Positions 54,201 through 64,000 of a stretch of DNA of 64,000 nucleotides are shown here, piece by piece. The notes beneath the pieces are model-generated. The model saw only the letters and a list, made by a program, of their open reading frames with translations. It ran no database searches and was not told where the DNA came from. Position numbers and translations under genes: made by a program. This stretch comes from Kappaphycus alvarezii. Taxonomy: Eukaryota; Rhodophyta; Florideophyceae; Gigartinales; Solieriaceae. Every line of letters starts with the position of its first letter. The stretch's first letter is position 1. The stretch is from positions 310,001 through 374,000 of the forward strand of contig NADL03000613.1 of assembly GCA_002205965.3 (NCBI GenBank), in the 5' to 3' direction.

Positions 54201-57200
54201 ACTTTTCAACTATGTACCCGGATGGTGGAAAAATGGAGGTCGGAATGTGGGTGAGAGTCACAGATTGTTAGACCGATTTGAAGAGGTCTTCTTGAGGATC
54301 AGTGGAACAAGGTTTCTTTCATTTATTTATTAGAAAATATTTCTGATTCTACGATTTCAACGAGATATTCATTTTTCAAAGTCATAAATTTAAAGTAATT
54401 TTCTAAATTCTAAGAGGGCCTTAAAAACTGATTCAGTCCCGATAATATAGGGTTTCAAGTGTTCATATTTATTTGAAATTTTACTACAAAGAAGTAAGCA
54501 AGCTTATCCGGGTTTCTCAATGCTGACCGAAAAGTGATTAAAGATGTGTAGTCAGTTAAAAAACATAGTCTTGAAGGGGTGGAATTTGTGGGTTATTTTA
54601 ATTCATTGAAGATGTAGTTGGTTATATCTAGGCCACTAATGCGTTATGCGGGATAAGTCGTCACTGATGCGTAACACGACATGAACTTCCTTATACGGCC
54701 GGCTCAATGCCGGAGAGCAGGCATGAAGCGTTAGATATGATAGCCGCGGCAGCGTACCTTTGTGTAAGCACCGCTCTAACCATCCTATAGGTCTCCATCG
54801 CTCGAACTGCCACTCTTGAAGTGATCGAAAAGTTAGAAAAATGAAAAAACATGAAAGTAAAACGCAACGTACTAGTTTAACTCCACATATATGTAGGCTG
54901 ATGTATAAAAATTTATGGATCTTAATGAAAGAATGATTAGAGAAATTCTGATTACCTCTATACCGATTTAGTAATAAGAAACAACGACTAAATGTAATGA
55001 AATACACCAATAAATATTAAATAAAACTCATCATTATGGAATTTAAATACAGTTACTTAGAATATTTTCCCTTTTCTCGAATAAGTAAGATTTTCAAAGC
55101 ATTCTGAATATAATTTTTCAGAAATTGGATTTTCATTTTGTCCAAAAAGCAATGCTCTCAATCTCGCGTAAACCAAAATTGAAAATTTCGCAGCTGGCTC
55201 AGAGGTTTAATGACAAAGGGATAAGTACGCAACAGTTTCTTTCCATTTTACCGGATAATACTAGAAAAAGGAAATATAAAAGAGAATGGTAAGGCGTCAA
55301 TGTTATACAGATAGAAATTTAATTAAGGAAAAAAATAGGAAATATGAGCATTTTAGGTAATTTTCAAGCACCTCAACACAGTTTGGCCGGAACCTGATAT
55401 ATAAATGGTTAATTATATCACTAAAACACGAGAAAAGAATAATATCATCGGTCTTGCAGCATCCGTCGTAATATTTATGGGTTTTTTATGCCTGCTTTGC
55501 CTTTATGATAAATTAAAAACAACTGTAACCTACTGCGCCGAAAAGCGTAAACCTTCTCTCCTATGGGCTTCATGAAAAGTTTCTAGTATCATTCGGACGG
55601 GAAAATATAAGCTGTGTCAAAATACAAATGTTTAAAAGTTTCTTTTGGGATACTTACACAAGTGAATATTCAAAAACTTTTAAGAGGGAAACAAAGCACT
55701 CAAAGCTGGTTTGAAACCATGATCGCTGGCAAATCCTCAATTTATGGTACGTATATACTTCCGTATGTGCCAAGATTTATGCGTGCTATTTATTATAGGT
55801 TCTCATTGTTGCTATAAAGCTGCAAAAAATTTATAACATTATTTGAAGAGTTTGGTGCTTTATTAATTTTCCTATTGATACTTTATCGGATAAAGATGAC
55901 CCCAAGTGAAAAATGTCGGCTCACCCGGGTGTCAAATTTTGTAACGGGCAAGTAAATCGAAAGCTTTGATCATAATGTATTTCATTTCAACAGAATCGAC
56001 GAAGTCATCGATTTTCATGGTAATGAAATTAGAGAGTGAATGTTTAATAAGGAAGAAAAGGCAGGGATCGCTGTCACCCAGGCGGTAGGCAGCCGAACTT
56101 TCATTGGGTACGAGTGACTTTTAGTTAATATCTGAAGCGCTAAATGTGCAATAGAGGTTATCAGTAATCTGACCAACCTTGGAGGGATGCTAGTAGAGCC
56201 CATCGAACAGAGAGATTTGGTGGAAATATACATGATTATGTATTGGTACAGTTCATGAAAGAAGGCTGAAGGGTTTTCAAATTGTTAGAGATAGAGTTTG
56301 TGGGTTTATTTAAGGAGAGTAGCCCACGAATAAACGGTCTGTAGGCTGTGTATGCTGTCATTTTTTCACAATCAAAGTTGAATTGTAGAAAACTTCTGTC
56401 ACCGCGTACAACGTACCGCACCTTACATCACATAATTTTTCTATATTCAAAGTAAATGAAGCATACGGTAGGGTTTTATGTATTGACAAGAGTGTGTAGG
56501 AGGAAGATGGTCCACTACTGGGCAATACGGCGCAAATTCTGACTTTTAGCAGGCAGCATAATGACAAGTGACTCGTAGAAAGTGTCGACGGGCGGGTCTA
56601 GGTGGGACTTTTCTGGTCTGACAAAATTAGAAGTGTGGATAGTGTCTCAGATCGCTATCGAAAAAGGTTTAGGATGACAGAGAATTGTGACTGGAAGGAT
56701 GGTTATCTTAGAGGTGGCCTGGTGGATATTTTTTGATATCTTAGTTAGTTTGTTAGTTACGAAGTAAGATGTTAGGGGGGTAGGATAGGGTCCTCGTGGC
56801 AGAACTTTGTTGGATTGGATCGATTTGGATTTGCGTTCGAAGTTATACTGTACTTTTTCCTCTGTAGATGCTATCAGGAGCGCGGTTTGGTCTTTCAGAT
56901 TGAAGATATAATCGTATTATGGTGTTATAACGACGGCCCCGTATTGCTGGGCAGTGCCGTGAACGAGGAGCAGGTTGGAGTAGAGGGAAGGCGACGTGCA
57001 TTATGGAACGAAGAGATCATAATTAAGGATAATCAGTTTGGTGTTCATGTTATCAGAATGTGTACAAGTGGAGAGGTGTTTAACGACCTTCTCAGTTTGT
57101 AGGATTGTTATGTGAACAAGTTCGAATAATTGATTTCGATGAAAGCATTGTGTGCAGTATATTCGTGTGTGAATCTATTAAGGGTTGGGGTATTTTTGAG
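48251..57200. other. AT-rich spacer without recognisable genes
   Basis: ORFs are short. The longest, 52396-52740 (plus, 114 codons), is of unremarkable composition and has no motif. A GC-richer patch at 54650-54830 and purine-rich text at 50.7-53.4 kb and 56.0-57.1 kb may be old transposon DNA, but I cannot name it. No tRNA, rRNA, tandem array or second copy of other parts of this window was found by eye. Confidence 0.4.
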
Positions 57201-57686
57201 GCGTTACTTGGGTTTTAATTGCCGAATTATGCTTCGGTATGGTCATTTTCACCACGAAACTGGTTCTTTCCGCAAATCCCGAGATCCATAATTGACTCCT
57301 CCCTTTCCAAAACTATCGTCTTCCTTTTTATTTCAACAAATAGAAAACCCAAATCCTTTTTTGTTTATAAATCTGTGCTCATTGTACAACTACATTTTAT
57401 ATTTTATGCTTGAAGATTTGGTCCTCCTTTTTCAAAAAGAAATCTTCCGACTTGTGATCCGCCTTGTCTTTCATATTCACTTCCAATATTTTATCAGGCG
57501 GATTTTTTATTATTTTCCGGAATGCATGCAAATTCATAGCCGCGACATTGCCTCGCATTTTCTATTTCACCCAAGGCCGTGGAACTTTTCGAAGAAATCG
57601 ACCTATTTACAGTTCGATGTCAACTTCGTTGAAGCAATAACCCTGCCATTAACTGCCCCACCGGGTCATTCCCCTTTGCCGCCAAC

Positions 57687-58203
57687 ATGACCAACCTCCG
57701 CCCGTCTCTCACTATCTCCAAGCCATACAGAGCCCTTCGTCGCCCCAACGCTCTGGCCCTGATGGCCATTGGGCTAACTGACTGCGAGGATTATAGTAGA
57801 AGGATGACCCCGGAGCGCGCTAGGGAGCGCGTTCCCCGTCACTGCTTTGGGGAGGCAGAAAAGGCAGGGGAGTAGGTAGAGGAAGAGGAGGAAGTAGAGG
57901 AAGACGAGATTGAGGTGGATGAGGATGGATCGGAATGTAGGACGATTGAGCGGAACCATGTCATCCACTGGTGTACAACCGTGAGGTGCTGCCCTGGAGG
58001 AAGTAGGGGAGAAAGGCAGACTAATCTTTATTTTGGACTCCGCTTCTGGGGATGAAACGGACGTTGAATATAGTGAGGAGGGATTGGAGGAGCTTGGTAT
58101 GTCGAAAGAGGCACGCTATCATTATGGGCCTGTAAATGGAATTTGTAAGGACTGTATTGGGGGTATGGATATTTTAGAGGAATTAATTGGCTCTGATCTC
58201 TAG
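57687..58203 (+). pseudogene. Acidic protein remnant of unknown family
   Basis: ATG at 57687 opens TNLRPSLTISKPYRALRRPN and MAIGLTDCEDYSRRMTPERA, then meets a TAG at 57873-57875. The same frame goes on as a run of Glu/Asp/Val (EEEEEVEEDEIEVDEDGSEC). After one frame change the reading continues AALEEVGEKGRLIFILDSAS GDETDVEYSEEGLEEL and ICKDCIGGMDILEELIGSDL to a TAG at 58201-58203. The combined region is strongly acidic with a C-x2-C pair, and is the only protein-like stretch in the right-hand 15 kb. It could be a transposon ORF or a dead host gene. Confidence 0.45.
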
Positions 58204-61200
58204 CACTAAGATTGCGAGGAGGAAATCTAGATAGTTATCCTGATAGTATCTACTATTAATCTGTATCGTTCACAAGATTCCCTTTAATGCATTTTATGGT
58301 ACTTAGTATGTTTGCTTGAGACTTAAGGGTTAGCCAAAAGTCTATATAAGATGAGTAAACTGCTTCCTCCACAAGAAGGGAAATAACTTGGGAAAAAAAC
58401 TTCAAGTGCAGACCCAAGTAGTCTACAAGTCGAATGTGAACTTCCACCCTAAGAAAGAATTCTTTATCGCCAGCCCCTGACCATAGGCGGAATCCCTCCA
58501 AACTTACTTGTAGTCCCTCGCCTCCTGTCTTTATTCATTTCTTCTCATCAGCACCACCATATTTCGGTAGCACTATTGTCGCTTGCAACACCTCCTTCTT
58601 TGGATACTTTGCTTATAGAATATCATTCTTTGGAGAGTTATCCTTAATAATCATTAATATTTCTTTATATGGGCTAGATGGGAAAAAGGAGTAGGGATTA
58701 GATCATAACAGATCGTTTTTTTTGTTGTGTTGTCAAAGTAGCGGTAGCTGTGACCCATAGGGTAAGTTTGGCATGAATTTTCAAAATAGACGGTATGACT
58801 AATGGTTTCACGTGCTTCGGACATGGATGGCTAGTGTTGACCTTGATCGGAGTTTATCTGGACATTGTTTATTCATACGATTATGGGTACCGTACATGAA
58901 CTGTCGAAAGAATGAGCAGTGAGACCTCTATGCTAGCTTCTAAGAGGATCCTACGGACATTGAGACGGGAAAGAAAGAATTAGGAAGCATGGCGTATCGG
59001 GATGAGGGGATACAGCCAGGAATCACAGTAGTATGTTTGGAATGGGATGGTTTTCCACGGTAATGGATAAGAGTGGAGAGGTTGGAAGGGATATAGGATA
59101 TCCTTGACGATCAGGGGACTGACAAAAATTATTAAACATCTAATGTCAATGAAATTGGTTTTAATCTCATAGCCATTTAACGAAAAATTACGCTTTTTAG
59201 CTTCTTTGTGGATTTTTGGGAAGTGCTGGTGGATTATTAGCTTAAGGATAGAGCTTTTTTGTGACACATAGTCATGAATTGTAATTTTTAAATTAAAAGG
59301 AAGGGTGACGCCTTCAGAATTGATATTCCAAAGATCCTTAACAGTATTGCACTGGAAGCTTTGGAGAACTTCACATCGAAAAGAGATGATGATAGCCATG
59401 GTTGTACGCACTTCCTTGTTGTGAGATTGCGTAAGGGTCGTATCAGTAGGCGGGTGCGGATTTGAAGTGATATGAATCAAGGGTTAGATGAATGTAACTT
59501 TGGACTACAGGGGTTTTCTTACATAAACCCAGTTAATGGTGCTGAAGTTCAGAACGAATAGCTTCGCATCCATGTTTGGTGGTGGCTGTGGAGTGGGGTC
59601 TTGCAGGGAATGGGTGTCCGATCTGTGGCAAGAGCGTTGTTTCGAACATATCTGTAACGTTAGTTTTTCCGAACGGCTAATAATCAGCAAGATTTATATC
59701 ACCAGGAACTGTGCTAGTTATTGACCAAAGGTCTCTTAAAAGCATTACATGCGCAATTCATGTAATGATATCGACGCATTTGCAGGCTGAAAATTTTCGA
59801 TCAAACCATTACCAGGAGAAATATAGAAAGATGTAAAACAATTCGTATACTTTATGTATTTATCAAGCCTACGGAGAGGAATTTCAGAATATTTCCGAGT
59901 CAAATACAAGATAGCCATTTTACATGAATATATCTTAATGCGAAATAAAGATTCCAGTTCGATAGATCTAGATCATCTCTATCTTTCACTCTGTGAGTTC
60001 AAATCATCCAAACAGTACGGATGATAAAATTCATGTTTCTGAGGTACATATACTATCCAGTGATGTTCTGTAGTACCTTGTTCCTGGAAATCAAGGCAAC
60101 AGTATTTCATCAATTAATGTGTCTACATTACTTGATGAAACACTTACAGAGAACCAGGAAGACCATTTAGAAGACGTGCATGCCATCAAGAAGGAATTGT
60201 TCATTACTCTTAACAGTAGTCCAGACTCAAAGTGACTAGCTTTTGATCTATGTTCGGTAGTGGTTTTGGAGAGGGACTCGCGAGTTACAGATTTCTGCTC
60301 CTGTGACAATAGCGTCGTCACAGAAATTGGCGATTTGCGCAAGCTTTTCATGGATCATTTTACCGGGTAAGGGCGCATTAAGTGCACGGTGTTTGCGATT
60401 TAGAGACTGTGTAGATGTGAGAGATGTTTTTGTGATCGTTCGTAGTGGTGTGGGTGAAGAATTGTTGACTGGGAGGGGCGAATGCTAGATGACGGATGGA
60501 CCAAAATATGGAGGGGGCTGGAAATAGTAAATTATGTAATATGTGATGACAAGGAGGAGATCTTGAGGTCGAAGGATTGAAAATAAGTGTAAAAGGACGA
60601 GCAGTAGAGAACTCGTATACGAAAAGAAATCCCAGCGAAACGTGGAGCCCATTACCAGTGGGAACACAAGACAGTGTCAGATGATCTCTTTTTCGTCTCT
60701 CACCTATCTCGAGGTTCTTCTCTGATTACGTAGGCTATTCATTCAATATACGACACTAGCATGGGTGTCTTGAGGTCTAAAAGAAATAAGAAAATATGCG
60801 ATCAAGAAAAATCGAAGCGAATTATTCTGGCTTTAATATAAATACCTGAATTTTGGATTGGAAAAAGGGAATTTGAAGCCGAAAGTTATCAAAGAATAGG
60901 GACTAAATACGACTAGAAACTATAGACTAAAACTAAATTTATCATTTGTGTTTCAATGAATTGTTGACCCATTTTCTGCTATGTAATAGTAAGAACAAAG
61001 CATTACATCAACGGATAATTATGTACATATTGCATGTATACATATATTTGTATATAAATAAAAAATACTGTACGCAATATTAATGAGCTACACAAACTCG
61101 TTTCTTAGCTCGTAAGTTTGTAAGGCTACTTACTAAGATATTTAATAGATATTTTCATCTAACCTGGACATCCTGCAAAACAAAATGAAAAATATTTCTT

Positions 61201-64000
61201 TAAGAGGTAATAGCAGCCTTATATCCATGAAAAGTTTTTATTCGTTTTAATATCATCAAAGAATATTCAGCGATAACTAATATCAACAAAATTCCGATAA
61301 GAAAGTACCGTTCTATTAAAAACCAATCTGTTCTAGTGAAAATGTCTTAATACTGAAACATTTTCATTACTATTGTATCAATCTGCTTAATATCGTTTTT
61401 ATATATTTCATGTATTGTACTATTTTAAAACATAGCTATCTTTCTTTAACACAAACTAGCACATAAAATACACTTATCGCTGAATGACAGCTATTCAAGC
61501 TTTTCTGATGTAATAATACTTAAGCTACAACAAAAATCTAAGGATTGAAGTCATTTTGAATTTTAATGGCTTATCCATATAAAAATTGATCCTGTGGTTC
61601 TCTTTATCGATTGCGTAATCGTAGGAAGAGATGAAACGTATAAGTAATAACTGGTAGCTTGAATGCCAAATTGCGAAATTTTATAATTTTAGACTATTTA
61701 CTGTTATTTGGTTGTCAGAAAGCCATGAAAATTGAACTATCTGGTAAAGGGTCCCAATTGTCTTTTAAAAAGTTCTTAGAAAATGAACCAAAAAATAAAA
61801 TTAGTTTACTAGCTCCCATAGAGACTCAAATGATCTTTAAAATTTACTAAAGTGGCTTATAAGAGAACTATAATCCTTTAGTCCCACTTATATTTCAGGT
61901 ACTACTTCCTGAAATATTCCGTTGAGAAAAATACTAGTTATGGTTAACAATAATTGTATATTTAAATGATTTATTCTCCCTAAGATGGTGCTAGATCTCT
62001 AAAGATAACGCCTTTGTGCCTTCATGAGAAAATTACTTACGTATTTAGAATAAATGTCTCAATTTTCCGCCCAACAAGTCTCTATTACACAAATATGGGC
62101 CTAAAAGTACTGAAAACACGCTTGGAAAAACAATTCTGTCCATTTTAGTAACTTTAAATACCCCAATCCTAAATAGTACCGTTGAAAAATGGAAAATTCT
62201 TTATAAGTCTAAATAATACCTTAAGGCTGACACCTGCATTATTTTTCAAGACTGAAGACTGAAAAAATTTCTGCTTTCCTTCAATGGTTTAGTTTTCTCA
62301 AGATACCAGAAGAAATTCCATCCATCCTATGAATTAATCACGCGAAGAAATTTGACTCTATCTTGAATCATCATCTCAACGAAATTTCTACCAAGTTTTC
62401 CAAATACTAAATTAATTCAGATTTAAGGCTCGTCAGTGTAGTTTTATTAGCTGTAATTTGCATTTTTACTTACATAGACAGCTGGTATGTAGCTCATGAA
62501 ATGTTTTCATAGCACGTTTTAGACATTGAAGAGAAAATTAAGTCGTTTAGAGTTGTTAGATGCGATTTCTCTCACTCTTACTATCACATTTCTCTTCTAA
62601 ATGTATTCCTGTGTGGCCACTCATTCATACTACTCAAACTGCATGAAAAACGTACTGTTTATAAATTTTTTGAGATATTAATCTTCAAAATTATTGAGCA
62701 CAATATGTCAATCCTAGAGAACTTCCTTAGGTAAGCTATTGAAATTAATCCATCAAATCTATCGCGTATTTCTGTATAAAGAAATCATAAATAATTCCTT
62801 TTCAACATTTGAGCTCAAGCGATAATAATTTATTTCCCTTTTTTAGGCAATATGTTCGAAAGAAGTCTTAAATTTTGATCACAAAACTCAGTTTAAATCG
62901 AGATAAATCTTTAAATTTTCCAATAAAACGATACATGAATTACTTTTTACAATACTCTTAGTATTAAGTGTTATTCTAAGATCGAAAAATTTAGTATGTA
63001 AAATTTCAATGCGTAAAAAAATGATCTGAGGAACATGCTTGTAGTCTTTGCTTTTAACAGTGCGAAAAGAAATATTGTGGGGAACTTCTTTGTAGTTTAT
63101 GCATTCAAGATTGTTTACAAGTCTGTTGAATTTTAAGTTACTCAAAACAAAAATAAATATTCAATGTAAATGTTTTCGAAAATGTGCCCATACAATAAGA
63201 AATTCTTTTTTGTACATCAAACCCGATGTACATAAGTGGATAATTTCTCAAGCCCAAAGCCGCACATAAGAAAAAGAATTATTTACTAGACCACAAATTA
63301 TCTCAATGAATGCGTAATTTATTTTATCATTTATATGATCGCCTTTAAAAATTAGATTCTTGTAATATAATATTGAATCAGTAGCAGGCAAAGACCCGAG
63401 AATCTATGTGCTTATAACATGGTCTCCATGGATATTTTTTTGTAGCTATTATTTTGTAGGAGTTTTTTTTGTACTGTGCTGAACCTCAAGCTTGGTTCAG
63501 AAAGTACTGTTTCAAATAATACAGCTGATAGTAAGTTACGAAATAAATGGCGTAATTTTAGAGATTGGTCCGTCTAGCTTCCCTTAAGTCAAACTAATAT
63601 GAATCTGGGTGCCAATTTTGTAGATCTGCATTGAGTAGGAAGGGTTGAAGTTTAGAAACATTCATTAGCATTTTGATGGGGTAATGAACCGTGTTAAGAT
63701 AATATGAAAAAACTGAAATATCTATCCGAACTGTTGAAATTTTATCACTTTCCTGCTCCATATTTCCATAGATCGCAGCAATTCTTAAACAATGAAATAC
63801 GTTCCAAGACCCTTCAATTATTTTCTTTATGAGTTATTATCAGCAATAATTTGTCTGCTAACCGGTTAAAGCGTTTGATGCTAGCAAAAGTAGAAATTTA
63901 ATTAAATCTTAAACGTCAAGTTGCTTCAAACAATCGGAAAGGGAGCATACTTATTTTTGGAATAAGTCTTTTGTTAGCTTTATTCCTAATTAAAGCCTGC
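58204..64000. other. AT-rich spacer without recognisable genes
   Basis: One 166-codon minus-strand ORF (58980-59480) has mixed hydrophobic composition without a domain or supporting context. The rest of the ORFs are short. From 60.8 kb onward the DNA is strongly A/T-rich with nothing I can identify. Confidence 0.4.

Noticed and set aside
54650..54830. tRNA-like GC-rich patch
   Set aside because: An A-box-like GGTTAGAGCGG is seen on minus, but there is no B box at the right distance and no cloverleaf.
58980..59480. 166-codon minus-strand ORF as a gene
   Set aside because: No motif or neighbour supports it, and hydrophobic/basic composition is what AT-rich reverse text gives by chance.

Overview
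This is a repeat-dominated nuclear window from a eukaryote. It carries an LTR retrotransposon of each main type (Ty3/gypsy chromovirus and Ty1/copia), LINE fragments with a restriction-like endonuclease, two PIF/Harbinger-like DNA transposons, a tRNA-derived SINE-like piece, a probable short spliceosomal intron, and one long intact intronless gene for a type II membrane protein. Compact intron-poor genes separated by decayed transposons, with sharp GC contrasts and enzymes that look like cell-wall or surface glycosyltransferases, would fit a florideophyte red alga such as Chondrus. That assignment is inference, because no rRNA or marker gene is present.

Layout. Positions 1-6400 are AT-rich and gene-free; most of this is one copy of a >5 kb segmental duplication whose partner lies at about 26460-30700, and a ~458 bp solo-LTR-like insertion sits in the first copy only. 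Positions 6400-8170 hold a LINE reverse transcriptase fragment (minus strand) and an LTR-like repeat. Positions 8170-15660 are a complete but dead Ty3/gypsy chromovirus with 5' and 3' LTRs, a 5 bp target duplication, a primer binding site, an extra zinc-finger ORF, nested SINE and LINE pieces, gag, protease, RT/RNase H, integrase and chromodomain. Positions about 16020-19250 are a PIF/Harbinger-like element with a plus-strand Myb/SANT-like ORF converging on a minus-strand DDE transposase. Positions 19270-26440 are AT-rich without recognisable genes.

Positions 30.8-31.5 kb and 43.8-44.4 kb are two opposite-facing copies of an unrecognised A-tailed repeat. Between them lie a second, different DDE transposase pseudogene flanked by foldback hairpins (31.9-33.5 kb), inverted and direct LINE fragments (33.7-35.6 kb) and the most gene-like part of the window. 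That part is the intact 478-residue glycosyltransferase-like gene at 36165-37601, a frameshifted HtrL/YibB-like gene fused or abutting to its 3' end, and a minus-strand proline-rich/acidic gene (38927-40933) read in four successive frame segments. The spacers here are studded with the short palindrome TACTGTACAGTA and its half-sites.

Positions 44.4-48.25 kb are a 5'-truncated copia element with an inverted gag-like segment between RT and RNase H. From 48.25 to 64 kb the sequence is AT-rich with one acidic ORF remnant at 57.7-58.2 kb and nothing else I can identify. No working pathway is assembled here. The only candidate host functions are surface/Golgi glycan synthesis (36165-38693) and an unknown protein (38927-40933). 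The most unusual observations are a predicted retroviral-style splice junction that would create the start codon of the accessory zinc-finger ORF in the gypsy element, the possible bimodular glycosyltransferase, and the palindrome-rich spacers.
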